Shown: positions 45,525 through 55,500, counted from the stretch's first letter. The stretch: 64,000 nucleotides of DNA from Williamsia sp. DF01-3 (GCF_023051145.1 NZ_JALKFS010000005.1:3179733-3243732), one strand, 5' to 3'. The notes: generated by a model from the letters alone, not told the origin. Made by a program: numbers and translations.

Positions 45525-46640
45525 CTAGCTCGCCGCGTCGGTCCAGTCGGAGAATCCCGACGGGTGGTGCGGCCCGATGACGCCGTGCTCGAACAAACCC
45601 GCGCCCTCGCGAACCGATCCGTCAGCCTCGGTACACACGGCCTTCCCGACATGGTCAATGAGACTGAATGGCGCCCGGGCCATCACCTCTGGATCCGTCA
45701 GGTCGAAGTCGACGCGTTCAGCGAATGGTGCACCCTTCCAGCTGCCGTGTGCCCACGATGAGTCGCCACCGTAGCCTGACCCGAAAGCGATAGGCGCAAA
45801 CAACTTTGACTCGACGTCCAACTCGATCCTGTCTCCGGCGCGGTTCATGAACTCCACATGAGCGCTCCGAGGAATCCTTGTGCCGGGCTGGTAGTCAATG
45901 CTCACCCGAACTCCGTCGAGTTGCTCGACACGACCGTCTCGCCACCTGCGTGTGCAGTCGTACAGGCTGCGGTGGCCGTCGGGATCTTCCTGCAGGATCA
46001 AGAACAGCTGGTAGTCGTCGAACGCCAACGGCAGGTACAGCCACCACATTCCACGGAACGAAGCGTCTGGCCGTCCGGCCGGCTCGGCCTCGCCGACAGG
46101 TCGGATGCCCCACGAGCGGTCACGGCTCGCCACACTGCTGTCGTGACTGACCTCCAGTCGTTCGCCATCGACATCGATCCAGCCCTGCCACGAACCGACC
46201 TGCGCAAAGCGAGACGCCTGCAGGGTCACCCGCCTGTCGGTGAGCATCTGGTGCGGCTCCTCGAGCGCGGCGGGAAACAACCCGCGCCAGGTGAGATCGG
46301 CGGAAATACCTTCGGTCTGTGCCAACGTCAGATGCACCTGCTGTAGCGGCTCGATGACATCGAGGCGGTAGCCGTTGACGTTCTGATGAAGGCGATCGTC
46401 GTCGATGGCGTCGCTGAGGTGCACCGCGGTCTGGGTGTCGCCGCGACGAACGACGAAGTAGGCGTCCTTGACGCCGAGTCGCGGGTAATAGCCGATACCG
46501 GTCAGTGCCATGAAACGGCCTGCCCGGTCGAGCACGTTGAAGTACGACCGGTCGTAGAAATTTCGATCAGACGTAGCCGGCCAGGTCAGAGGCGCGGGCG
46601 TTTGGTGAATGGGGAACTCGTCGAGCGGGCTCAGATGCAC
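45525..46640 (-). CDS. CrtC/AttH-like (lipocalin-pair) protein of unknown function
   Basis: Predicted product of 371 aa from GTG 46640 with GAGGAG upstream. It is beta-rich with many Trp: ALTGIGYYPRLGVKDAYFVVRRGD, RSWGIRPVGE, FRGMWWLYLPLAFDDYQLFLILQEDPDG. It resembles the hydroxyneurosporene-synthase/AttH-type twin-lipocalin proteins that bind or hydrate hydrophobic molecules. It is the first gene of a three-gene operon with a divergent TetR. Confidence 0.6.
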   Translation of the reverse strand: MHLSPLDEFPIHQTPAPLTWPATSDRNFYDRSYFNVLDRAGRFMALTGIGYYPRLGVKDAYFVVRRGDTQTAVHLSDAIDDDRLHQNVNGYRLDVIEPLQQVHLTLAQTEGISADLTWRGLFPAALEEPHQMLTDRRVTLQASRFAQVGSWQGWIDVDGERLEVSHDSSVASRDRSWGIRPVGEAEPAGRPDASFRGMWWLYLPLAFDDYQLFLILQEDPDGHRSLYDCTRRWRDGRVEQLDGVRVSIDYQPGTRIPRSAHVEFMNRAGDRIELDVESKLFAPIAFGSGYGGDSSWAHGSWKGAPFAERVDFDLTDPEVMARAPFSLIDHVGKAVCTEADGSVREGAGLFEHGVIGPHHPSGFSDWTDAAS

Positions 46641-46652
46641 TAGCTCTCCTCA

Positions 46653-46672
46653 AATACGATGCGTACCGTATT
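46653..46672. promoter_or_regulatory. Palindromic operator between the CrtC-like operon and its TetR gene
   Basis: AATACGATGCGTACCGTATT has 6-bp perfect arms (AATACG/CGTATT) around 8 nt. It lies between the divergent starts at 46640 and 46690, where a TetR dimer would repress both genes. Confidence 0.6.
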
Positions 46673-46689
46673 GGAACTATGGTGAAGCC

Positions 46690-47307
46690 ATGACAGCAGA
46701 AAGCCGCAGTGAAAACAAGAGCTCTGCGCAGTCCACACCCGGGCGACCGCGTGACGGCAGGATCGATGCCGCGATCATCGCTGCCACACGCGAACTGATC
46801 CTCCAGACCGGCTACTCCGCGTTGTCACTGTCGGCGATCGCTGCGCGGGCCGGAACCACCACTGCAGCCATCTACCGCCGGTGGTCGGGCAAGGCACAGC
46901 TCGTTCACGAAGCCGTGTTGTACGCCGAATCGATACCCGTGCCAGATGGTTCCGGCGACATCCGCGCGGAGATCCGGGGTCTGGTCGAGACGGTCCGGGT
47001 CATCTTCGACAGACCGGAGGTGCGGTTGGCGCTACCGGGTCTGATCGCGGACACCGTTGCCGATCCTGAGCTGCACGCCATGATGATCGCGCGATTGGGC
47101 GGCAATCTCCCGGCATTCGAATCTCGGTTCGGACAAGAGCGCCGCGACGACGACCACCTGCCCATGCTCGCCGAGGTGGTCGCCGGCACTGCGATCTTTC
47201 GCATTCTCATCCGAAGCGACGCGGCCCTCGACGACACCTGGGTGGACGAGATGACCAAGATGATCACCGACCGTTGGCCCCCCGAGAAGTCGCTGGACCA
47301 CTCTTGA
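46690..47307 (+). CDS. TetR-family regulator
   Basis: Predicted product of 205 aa from ATG 46690. HTH: IIAATRELILQTGYSALSLSAIAARAGTTTAAIYRRWSGKAQLVHEA. The C-terminus matches the TetR_C_16-like group (VRLALPGLIADTVADPELHAMMIARL). It is divergent from the CrtC-like/F420/PEP-synthase-like operon and is its likely repressor. Confidence 0.88.
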   Translation: MTAESRSENKSSAQSTPGRPRDGRIDAAIIAATRELILQTGYSALSLSAIAARAGTTTAAIYRRWSGKAQLVHEAVLYAESIPVPDGSGDIRAEIRGLVETVRVIFDRPEVRLALPGLIADTVADPELHAMMIARLGGNLPAFESRFGQERRDDDHLPMLAEVVAGTAIFRILIRSDAALDDTWVDEMTKMITDRWPPEKSLDHS

Positions 47308-47364
47308 AAAGCGCTCTCCGGTCCACCCGAACGGCTTTGACGGCGGGGAACTATCGTTCGCTGT

Positions 47365-48867
47365 ATGCGCTTTGATGAGTATCAGGATTTCGATGCACTC
47401 GGACTCGCTCAACTCGTCAAAGACGGTGACGTGACGGCCGGCGAGCTCCTCGATATCGCGCAGCAGCGGGCACATGAGGTGAACCCTCAGATCAACGCAA
47501 TCGTCCGCTTCATGAACTCACAGGCCGAAGATCACGTTGTCGATGAACGGGCGGGCCCATTCAGCGGCGTCCCGTTCCTGATCAAGGACCTGGCTCAGGA
47601 CTATCGTGGCCTTCCGAGCAGCAGCGGCTCGCGATCACTCGCAAACGTTCTCGCGAGCGAGCATTCCACCGTGGTCCAGCGATGGCTCGACGCCGGACTC
47701 GTCATCTTCGGCAAGACCAACACCCCCGAGTTCGGCGCCAGGGGAATCACCGAGCCCGAACTGTTCGGGCCCGCGCGCAACCCATGGGATCTGACCCGGA
47801 CACCTGGAGGTTCGTCGGGCGGATCCGCCGCGGCTGTTGCTGCCGGCATTGTTCCGGTCGCCGGTGCCAACGACGGCGGTGGCTCTATCCGGATCCCGGC
47901 CGCCTGCTGCGGACTCGTCGGTCTCAAGCCGGGCCGCGGGCTCCTCCCCATGGGTCCAGCCATCGGTGAGGCAATGCACGGCGCCGCCGCACAAGGCGTT
48001 GTCTCCCGCTCGGTACGGGATACTGCGGCGATGCTCGATGTACTCGCCGGGGGCGAGCCGAGCGGCCCGTTCCTGCCTTCCGTCCCGCCTGACACCTACC
48101 TCTCACAGGTGGGTGCCGATCCCGGACGGCTACGAATCGGCGTCTGCTCCACATCGGGCATCAATCCCGATCCCCATTCAGAAGCGGTGGCGGCGGTCGA
48201 CGCCACCGCGAAAGTTCTTGGCGACCTCGGACACGACGTGGAGATCCTGGACCGGCAGCCGTTCGACGACCTGGCGTTGGCCCGCGACTTCCTGCTGACC
48301 TGGTTTGTGTACCTGGCTTGGGAAATGGACGACGCCAAGCGCCGATCCGGTTGCAGCGACTCCGATTTCGAAGTCGACACGCGTGTGATGGCCGCGCTGG
48401 GGCGAGCCCACAGCGGTGTCGAGTACGTCGATGCGGTCATGCGCCGACACGACCATGTACGAAAGTTGTCAGCGTACTTCGACAAGCATGACCTGCTGAT
48501 GACGCCAACGCTGGCCGAGCCTCCGCCACGCATCGGGGCGTTCGACACTCCCCGCCCAGCGCGCATGGCGGCGGCCGCTCTTCTGAGAACTCGTACAGCC
48601 GGCCTTCTGCGGCATGCCCCGTTGGTGGACAACATGATCCAGGACAACCTCAGTTGGGTGCCCTACACACAATTGGCGAACCTGACCGGGCGTCCCGCGC
48701 TGTCGCTACCACTCCACTGGACCCCGCAAGGCATTCCGATGGGTGTGCAGTTCACCGCTCAGCTCGGTGGTGAAGCCATGCTCCTGCGTCTCGCAGGACA
48801 CCTCGAACAAGCCATGCCCTGGGGACAGCGCTGGGCCGACCTCTCCCCCACAGCTAGCTCCGTGTGA
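47365..48867 (+). CDS. Amidase-signature-family amidase
   Basis: Predicted product of 500 aa. The Ser-cisSer-Lys triad reads Lys74 (IKDLAQD), cis-Ser150 in GGSSGGSAAA, and Ser174 in DGGGSIRIPAA. These enzymes hydrolyse amides or aryl carbamates such as acyl amides, nicotinamide and nylon oligomers. It follows the TetR gene by 57 nt on the same strand, possibly in one transcript. Confidence 0.9.
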   Translation: MRFDEYQDFDALGLAQLVKDGDVTAGELLDIAQQRAHEVNPQINAIVRFMNSQAEDHVVDERAGPFSGVPFLIKDLAQDYRGLPSSSGSRSLANVLASEHSTVVQRWLDAGLVIFGKTNTPEFGARGITEPELFGPARNPWDLTRTPGGSSGGSAAAVAAGIVPVAGANDGGGSIRIPAACCGLVGLKPGRGLLPMGPAIGEAMHGAAAQGVVSRSVRDTAAMLDVLAGGEPSGPFLPSVPPDTYLSQVGADPGRLRIGVCSTSGINPDPHSEAVAAVDATAKVLGDLGHDVEILDRQPFDDLALARDFLLTWFVYLAWEMDDAKRRSGCSDSDFEVDTRVMAALGRAHSGVEYVDAVMRRHDHVRKLSAYFDKHDLLMTPTLAEPPPRIGAFDTPRPARMAAAALLRTRTAGLLRHAPLVDNMIQDNLSWVPYTQLANLTGRPALSLPLHWTPQGIPMGVQFTAQLGGEAMLLRLAGHLEQAMPWGQRWADLSPTASSV

Positions 48868-48916
48868 GAGATTCGGTGTAGCAACGCTTTTCGACAGTCG
48901 CCTGACCACTGCCACG

Positions 48917-49756
48917 TCAGCCGCCACCGGATGTCCGCCGGAACGCGTCCGGCGTTGAAACGGATCTGAGGGCGCCTGCGTCGACCGCTCGTGCAAACGT
49001 GGCGATCGCTCTGCCCGTGACATCCGGCTGGATGAGCGGGAACAAATGACTGGCGCGCGGTATCACGGTCAGATGAGCACGGGGCGAAATCGCTTCGAAG
49101 CGGCGTTCATTGACGCGAAACTGGTCCCAGCCGCCATTGATGAATTCGATCGGACCTGGATACCGCGCGAGTTCGCCCAGAGCATCGAAACGGGAGACCT
49201 CGGCGACAACATCTTTGATCGATGCCAATGCGAGGCCACCGACTTCCATGTCGTCAGCGACTCGGCGCCCGACCGATGCTCGGGTGAGCCACCTGCTGAT
49301 GGCCGCTGCCTGCTCGGGTAGGTACGCGGTCGCCGCCCCGAACGCCCGAAACGGGGCCGCATAGAACGGACTGGGTTGTGCGGTCGCGCACATCGCCACC
49401 AACCCACTGACCAGATCTGGACGCCTGCCCGCGACGGCCATCGAGACGTAGCCGCCCATCGACATGCCTGCAACGATCGCGGGTGGCCCGAGCTTTTCGA
49501 TGGCCTTGACCACCGTGTCAACGGCACTTGCGAGCGTGAACGTCTCCCCCACCCGTCTGCCATGACCGGGCAGATCCGGGAACACCACTTCGCGGTCGGG
49601 GAGCGCGGCAGCAATTCGGTGCAACGATGCCCCGCTGACACGAATCCCGTGGACGAGAACAACCGGTGCGGGAACGGGCGCAGACACGGGAGTCAGTATG
49701 CCCTCAATACTCGATGGGCCCACAGCTCCAGCTGCGCCCCTGCGCCAAACCGTCAC
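48917..49756 (-). CDS. Alpha/beta hydrolase
   Basis: Predicted product of 279 aa from GTG 49756 (GTG 49687 also possible). Motifs are VVLVHGIRVSG, FPDLPGHGRR, nucleophile GMSMGGYVSMA, INGGWDQFRV and His in PRASHLFPL. It resembles esterase/epoxide-hydrolase-like members without clear specificity. It is 60 nt downstream of the FemAB-like gene on the same strand. Confidence 0.8.
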   Translation of the reverse strand: MTVWRRGAAGAVGPSSIEGILTPVSAPVPAPVVLVHGIRVSGASLHRIAAALPDREVVFPDLPGHGRRVGETFTLASAVDTVVKAIEKLGPPAIVAGMSMGGYVSMAVAGRRPDLVSGLVAMCATAQPSPFYAAPFRAFGAATAYLPEQAAAISRWLTRASVGRRVADDMEVGGLALASIKDVVAEVSRFDALGELARYPGPIEFINGGWDQFRVNERRFEAISPRAHLTVIPRASHLFPLIQPDVTGRAIATFARAVDAGALRSVSTPDAFRRTSGGG

Positions 49757-49816
49757 ACGAAGTTCTCGAAAGTGTTGCGCAGCAACACTCGAGTTGAACG
49801 GCCGGGAAACGGCAGC

Positions 49817-51046
49817 TCATCCCAGGCGACGTAACCTGCTCCAGACAGGTCCATGCTCGAGCCACACGTAGTCCGGATTCGGACGCACCGGACGACCGCG
49901 TAGCCGATTCAGCCGTGGCGATTCGTCGATCAGTGACGTGAGTATCTCGAGTTGCCGCAGCGTCCATGCCCGCCGGGGACGAACGGCTATCTGGTAGGCG
50001 CCGAGGTAGTCGGTGATTTGTTCACTGAACGCGGTCTTGAACTGGCCCACACCGTGGCGGGGGTGAGATGGATCGGAAATGGTCGACGTCGACGGTGTCC
50101 CGTCGAGGTCATATCGCTCGCATCCCTGCTCCCGCGCCCATTGCATGATCTCCCACTGCAGCGCGTACGCCGCGCGGCTACCTCCCAGTCCACACAGGAA
50201 CGGGTCGCCAGGGCGCTTGCGAATCGAGCCCGCCCCCAGGTACAGCGCATTCTTGCCCAATTTCGAGACGAATGCGCCGACCACCACCTCGCCCTGGTGC
50301 CGAGCCAGGAACAGCTGACCGTCGCCCGACGCTTCGTACTGCTGGAACAGCGCAGTCGACGTCTCGAGGCCGGGGATCCTGAACCGGCCACCGCTGGTGG
50401 CGTCGAGCATCTCGTACAGGATGCGGCAGTTCTCGTCGGTGGCCGGGACCCGTTCGACCGTGACACCTTCCTGCGCTGCACGACGGATCGACTTTCGCGC
50501 TCGCTTCTTGAAGCGAGCCTGCACGTCGAGTTCGGAGCCGCGTAGATCCACGATGACCGTGCTGTCGTCCAACCACGTCGGCACCCGGATAAAACCTTGG
50601 GCACGAAGGATTTTGGCGTCGTCTGCATTCGCCTTCAGTTGGGAACGCACCCGAACCGCGGTGATCCCGTTCTCTGCCCCGAACGCAGCAACTGCGCGGC
50701 CAGACCGGATCAGATCGTGAACGTCGAGGACAGGTGGTCCGAAAAGCACCCAGAGCGCTCCCACCAGCGGCACGTCCACCTGGAACGCCGTCACTGCGTA
50801 ACCGCCCACGATGAGATAGATGGGCCTGGCACCCTGTAAGGCCATGCCGTCGATGTTGGCGCGACCGCGATAGACGGTGCCCTCGTCTGGGCTCAGCAGG
50901 ATCAGTTCGTCCCACCGCGCGATTTCGTCCTCGTCGGCGAAGCGGACGTGCGTTGCTTCAGCCACAGGCTGATGACGTGCATCGCCACGTTGTCCGAATC
51001 GCCGACCTGAGCGGACAGTTCCGCGCACCGCGTTGACTGCGCTCAT
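49817..51046 (-). CDS. FemAB/GNAT-type acyltransferase coupled to AlkB
   Basis: Predicted product of 409 aa from ATG 51046, which shares ATGA with the AlkB stop. Two GNAT-like halves are visible: VRVRSQLKANADDAKILRAQGFIRVPTWLDDSTVIVDLRG, then RFKKRARKSIRRAAQEGVTVERV, and WAREQGCERYDLDGTPST typical of FemAB/lipid II:glycyl transferases. Known family members add amino acids to peptidoglycan precursors. Why it is coupled to an alkane hydroxylase is unknown. Confidence 0.8.
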   Translation of the reverse strand: MSAVNAVRGTVRSGRRFGQRGDARHQPVAEATHVRFADEDEIARWDELILLSPDEGTVYRGRANIDGMALQGARPIYLIVGGYAVTAFQVDVPLVGALWVLFGPPVLDVHDLIRSGRAVAAFGAENGITAVRVRSQLKANADDAKILRAQGFIRVPTWLDDSTVIVDLRGSELDVQARFKKRARKSIRRAAQEGVTVERVPATDENCRILYEMLDATSGGRFRIPGLETSTALFQQYEASGDGQLFLARHQGEVVVGAFVSKLGKNALYLGAGSIRKRPGDPFLCGLGGSRAAYALQWEIMQWAREQGCERYDLDGTPSTSTISDPSHPRHGVGQFKTAFSEQITDYLGAYQIAVRPRRAWTLRQLEILTSLIDESPRLNRLRGRPVRPNPDYVWLEHGPVWSRLRRLG

Positions 51047-52206
51047 CTGGCAGAACTCCCGGCTAACGCAGCGCCGTAGCGCTGCTCGATTTTGTCGGCC
51101 TTCGGCGGGTGAACATTCACCTTGGAAAGGTCGCCGTTGTAATGACCGAGCACGCGGGGATCCATCACCTTCCGCCACAGCGGCGGGAAGAACGCCAGAA
51201 CCACCATCATGGCGTAGCCCGCAGGAAATTGAGGGGCCTCGCTGCAGCTACGAAGGGCCTGGTACCGCCGTCCGGCGCGCGCGTGGTGATCGGAGTGCCG
51301 TTGCAAGTTGAGCAAGACCACGTTGCTGACGAGGTGGTCACCATTCCAACTGTGCTCGGGACGAACCTTTCCCAATCTCCCGTCCGGAGTGGGCATTCGC
51401 AGCAATCCGTAGTGCTCGATGTAGTTCACGGCTTCGAGTACAAGCATGCCAATGACCGCCTGCAGCGCGAAATATGGCAGCATCGCCCACCCGAAGGCTG
51501 CGACGATGACAACGACAATCGCGACACTCACCGACCAGGACTGCAGAATTGTGTTGCGCCAGTTCCAGAATCGGTGGCCCTGACGATGTAGACGAGCGGT
51601 TTCGAGCTCGATACCCGAGACGAGTCCTCCATAGAGCGCGCGGGGATAGAACGCGAACAAAGACTCGCCGAATCGCGCGCTCGCCGGGTCTGCAGGGGTT
51701 GCGACCTTGACGTGGTGGCCGACGTTGTGTTCGACGTAGAAGTGCCCGTATACCGACTGCGCCAACGCGATCTTGGCCAGGCTCTGCTCCAATTTCTCGC
51801 GTTTGTGGCCCAACTCGTGAGCGGCGTTGATACCGATTGCAGCACTCATGCCCAGTGTGATCGAAAGGCCAACGCGCTCACCCCTGGTCATGTCCGCGAA
51901 GGCAAGGCACCAGAAGCCGAAGAACAGACCCGCGTACTGGAGCGGGACGAAGATGTAGGTGCACCACCGGTAGTACCGGTCCGCGGACAGCGTCCGCACC
52001 GCATCATCCGGCGGTCCGGCACGGTCGGGCCCGCGGATCAGGTCGAGGAGAGGGACGACCACGAGCAGCAGGTAACCACCGAAACCCCAGAGCAGCCCCG
52101 ACACGGTGTTCGCCAGGAGGCACGCGATGAACGGCCCGGCAGGCACGAGTAGACAAAGCGGCCACAGGTGGCGTTTGGGATCCTTCCAGGTGCGAGTATC
52201 CGACAT
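51043..52206 (-). CDS. alkB: Alkane 1-monooxygenase (AlkB)
   Basis: Predicted product of 387 aa starting at ATG 52206 (a GTG at 52278 is in frame but unlikely). All AlkB boxes are present: HELGHK at 130-135, EHNVGHH at 159-165, the NYIEHYG signature at 261-267 and LQRHSDHHA at 301-309. Several membrane helices lie in between. It hydroxylates terminal carbons of medium or long alkanes with a di-iron centre. No rubredoxin or rubredoxin reductase gene follows, unlike many Gordonia/Rhodococcus alk clusters. Confidence 0.95.
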   Translation of the reverse strand: MSDTRTWKDPKRHLWPLCLLVPAGPFIACLLANTVSGLLWGFGGYLLLVVVPLLDLIRGPDRAGPPDDAVRTLSADRYYRWCTYIFVPLQYAGLFFGFWCLAFADMTRGERVGLSITLGMSAAIGINAAHELGHKREKLEQSLAKIALAQSVYGHFYVEHNVGHHVKVATPADPASARFGESLFAFYPRALYGGLVSGIELETARLHRQGHRFWNWRNTILQSWSVSVAIVVVIVAAFGWAMLPYFALQAVIGMLVLEAVNYIEHYGLLRMPTPDGRLGKVRPEHSWNGDHLVSNVVLLNLQRHSDHHARAGRRYQALRSCSEAPQFPAGYAMMVVLAFFPPLWRKVMDPRVLGHYNGDLSKVNVHPPKADKIEQRYGAALAGSSAR

Positions 52207-52487
52207 ACCCCGGTCCTCGACTTCAGCTCTGAGCTGGGTGTGGTGTATCAGCACAGCCACCTCGCCCGCAATCTTCACGCGTCTTCACACTCACGGATCC
52301 CTTCCGTGGCACTGCATACCCCAAAACCCGGTTGTTCGACGTCAGGACTGGTTCGCCCGCAGCGGCCGCTGCCAGTCCGTCTCGCCGTTCACCAAATGCA
52401 ATTCCCCACTAATCGTCTGATGCGCAATTTAAACACAGAAAGTCCGCTACCAGATCGCCAATTCGGTCATGCTGGTCGAACTGTGAT
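52207..52487. promoter_or_regulatory. Intergenic region upstream of alkB
   Basis: AT-richer than its surroundings, with a GCGCAATTTAAACAC stretch at 52421-52435. No gene is seen. It should contain the alkB promoter; no operator could be defined. Confidence 0.4.
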
Positions 52488-53160
52488 TTACCGAACCTCT
52501 TCACGCGTGTTTGCAGGTTCGGAAACATCGTTCTGGTAACGAGCTGTGCTAGCGACTGGGTCCGCGAACCAGCGCGTCAGGCTCATGACCCTGCCGCATA
52601 CAGTCAGCGATGAGCCAGGGTTCACGACCAGTTGAATGACAGTTGCGTCGATCATGTCCACGAGAATCCTTGTGAGACACCAAAGCTCATGTCTACTCGT
52701 CTCGCCGATCGACCAGCAAGGGTGATACACGTCCAAGAACCCAGTTTCGCGATCATTGATCTGCATTCGCAATGCCTCGGCGATTGCAGGGAATGCAGGC
52801 GCCGACAGGTCGTTCAACTGGGTTCGCAGCTTTGGCCGGCTACCGGCTCGACGACGGGCGGCGTTTCCTGCAGTGATGTCTGCGTCGTCGCCGGGCCTTC
52901 GCGGGGTGATTACAAATATGCAATCCGGGTTCGCTCGCGCTCCAAATCGAGTGACAAACCCGCCCGTTTCAACGTCGCCCGACGGCAGCACGCATCCGGA
53001 GTAGCAACGGATACGCCGTCCGCGAGCACCGGACCTCGTGGTGTCTCATCCACGCCATCGAACAATCCAGCGCACGAATTTGCGGATCGACGACCTGTGT
53101 CGGCGTGCTGGGCCCTATAGTGGGCAAATCTCCAGTGTCGAGCGACGGCACTGGCGGCAC
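52488..53160 (-). pseudogene. Hypothetical gene in two frames upstream of alkB
   Basis: A frame from GTG 53160 (PPVPSLDTGDLPTIGPSTP) runs into another ending at 52488 if one base is removed near 52985-52995. The joined product would be about 223 aa. It resembles no family I know. An alk regulator upstream of alkB would make sense, but no HTH is visible. It may also be a true decayed gene. Confidence 0.35.
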
Positions 53161-53262
53161 CAGAGAAGATTCCGTTCGACGGGTAACGCGTCACCGCCCG
53201 AAGACGACATCTAATACAGTGCCTCAGTCGTCGGGGACCGAGATCAAGGAGCCAGTCCCCGC

Positions 53263-54746
53263 ATGCCCTCACCTGCAATCCCCAGCGGCAATGTCGTTCC
53301 AGCTTGGGAAATCGACTCGACCGACAAGCAGCCCGGCAGGTCCGGTGGGCGTCGCAGGCCCCGCGTGCTGGTCATGAGTGCCGTTGTGGCCGTGCTCAGT
53401 ATCGGGTTGACGGCCGCGAGTTCGTTCTTGTTCACATTCACGTCCGCATCCGCGCTGACCGGCCATCCAGAAGTGCTGCGAGATGGCTGTTCGTGGGACT
53501 CATCCGGCAGCTTCGTCCAGAACTGCCAGGTCTGGTCCCCGTCGCAGAACAAGTGGGTCACGGTCCAGATCCGCGCGTCGCAGGGCAGTGACCAGGGCGT
53601 GTATCTGCTCGACGGCATGCGGGCCCGCGAGGATCGTTCGGCGTGGACAACCGACGTGAGAGCCGCGGACGTCTACGACCACACCACCGACACCACGCTG
53701 GTGATGCCCGTGGGCGGCGCATCCTCCTTCTACACCGACTGGAACGGCGGCGCGGGCGACCAGAACAGCACCATCAGGCAGGAAACGTTCCTGACCGATG
53801 AATTGCCCGCTTATCTCGCACAGAACTTCGGCGTGAGCCCGTCCAACAACGCAATCATCGGCTTGTCGATGTCGGCCGGACCGGCGGTCACCCTGGCCGA
53901 ACGTCACCCCGAGCAGTTCAAAGTCGTGCAGGCGATGTCGGGTTACTACCAAACCGACAATCCGCTGGGCGCTCTCGGTGTCTTCGCGTCTCAGACGTTG
54001 GTCTCCAACTACACAAACGGCATCCTCAACATGTGGGGTCCCCCGGCAGCGCGCAGTGGACCGAGAACGACCCTTCGAAGAACGTCAGCAAGTTGAAGGA
54101 CAACGGGCAGGTCCTGATCATCTCCTCGGGTAACGGCTTGCTGACACCCGGTGAACTCGCCCACCTGGCGCCGCAGGATCAGATCAGCGCCATCGCCTTG
54201 GAGATGTTGTCGGCGGTGTCGACCATCTTGATGCAGATGCAGGCCAGACAAAGCGGCGCCAACGTGGTCGTCCTACCCAATTACGGCGGGCACACCTGGG
54301 AGAACTGGGGCCGCGGACTCCGCGATGGGCGAGAAGAGGTGACGCAGGCGCTACGCAGCACCCCGCCTGTCACCGCCAAGACCCAGGTGGTCACCGCCTC
54401 GGGCTCACCGGTGCCGGACGGATCGGCCAAGGTCACCGACGCCGCATTGCTGGCGGCGCAAACCCCATCGGTGCTTCCGTCCGACATCCCTGAGACGGCA
54501 ACCGCGCCCGAAAGCGTTGATCCGAGCTCCGACCCATCGGCGACGGACTCCGCGCCCAGCGGGCCGACGTCCGCGACGGGGCCGGCGGCGACTGGGACCG
54601 TCACGCCCACCGACAGCCCTGCAACCACCACGCCCACTGCAGAACAGTCGCAAGTGAGCACCGAGGTACCTGCGTTGGACATTCCTTCGGCGACGACCAC
54701 ACCCCCGGCCATGAGTGGAGCGTCTTCGGCACCGGCAGCTCCATAG
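53263..54746 (+). CDS. Ag85-type mycolyltransferase-like esterase with long C-terminal tail, interrupted by a frameshift
   Basis: A signal-anchor at 35-65 is followed by an Ag85 fold: YLLDGMRARED, VMPVGGASSFYTDW, nucleophile Ser202 in GLSMSAG. The frame breaks at a run of five C (54040-54044). Adding one C restores MWGPPGSAQWTENDP and leads to GGHTWENWG with the catalytic His, then a P/T/S/A-rich tail of about 125 residues. The repaired length is 494 aa, and the sum 1484+1 is divisible by 3. The enzyme would transfer mycolates to trehalose or arabinogalactan, or act as a secreted esterase. It is probably a sequencing error, possibly phase variation. Confidence 0.85.
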
Positions 54747-54810
54747 GCTTCAGCGGGCGGGTGACAGCGATCGCTGACGGATCGACGGTCCACCGTCGGA
54801 CGTAGGCGAG

Positions 54811-55281
54811 CTACGAGGGGTGACCCGCCCGCTGCCTGCGAAGCGCCGACCACGCTCCGGTGGACCAGAGCGCCCACGCGATCAACACCGGCTGGAAGAG
54901 CAGACGTGTGGCACGGGCCTGGTCGGTGTTGAGCCCGAACGCATCACGGTGGTTGATCAGCTGCGCCAGGTTGCCCGGAAACACCGCGACGAAGAACGCG
55001 GCCAGCACCAGACCGACAGCGGCTCGGCGGCGTTTGAGGAAGACGGTCGAGGTTCCCAACGCGATCTCGACCACACCTGATGCGAGAACGGTCACGTCCG
55101 GGCCGAATGGCACGAAGTCCGGTACCTGCGCTTGGAAGTCCTGGCGCGCAAACGTCAGGTGTCCGATACCCGCGAACACCAAGGCCGATCCGAGCGCAAT
55201 GCGTGCGACAGCGCGCGCCGGCTCTTCAGCCGAAGGAGAGTCGGCGAGAAACACCGTCAGAGGGTTTGGCCGATTCGTCAT
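54811..55281 (-). CDS. DoxX-family membrane protein
   Basis: Predicted product of 156 aa from ATG 55281. Four hydrophobic helices are visible (RIALGSALVFAGIGHLTF, VTVLASGVVEIALGTSTVF, AVGLVLAAFFVAVFPGNLAQLI, FQPVLIAWALWSTGAW). The DoxX family is linked to membrane redox or thiol protection in mycobacteria. It lies between the two mycolyltransferase-like genes. Confidence 0.85.
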   Translation of the reverse strand: MTNRPNPLTVFLADSPSAEEPARAVARIALGSALVFAGIGHLTFARQDFQAQVPDFVPFGPDVTVLASGVVEIALGTSTVFLKRRRAAVGLVLAAFFVAVFPGNLAQLINHRDAFGLNTDQARATRLLFQPVLIAWALWSTGAWSALRRQRAGHPS

Positions 55282-55500
55282 TGGATTCACCTTCGAGTCG
55301 AGGTAGCCGAAGTGGCTGCTCAACCAGCGTAGGCAACCGCTCTGCACCATGCAGCTCATGTGAGCACATCTGTTGTCCGACGTTTATCGCTGCACCGTGC
55401 GGTTGATCGGTTGTCGCGACCTTCAGGCAGTCGACCTGGGCACGTGGTTTACTGTCGCGGGGTCGGGAGCCCAGTATCGACGGCACGGGGGAATCAGTAA

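Noticed and set aside
52488-53160. AraC-type alkane regulator
   Set aside because: Such regulators occur next to alkB genes, but neither frame shows the two HTH helices of AraC proteins.
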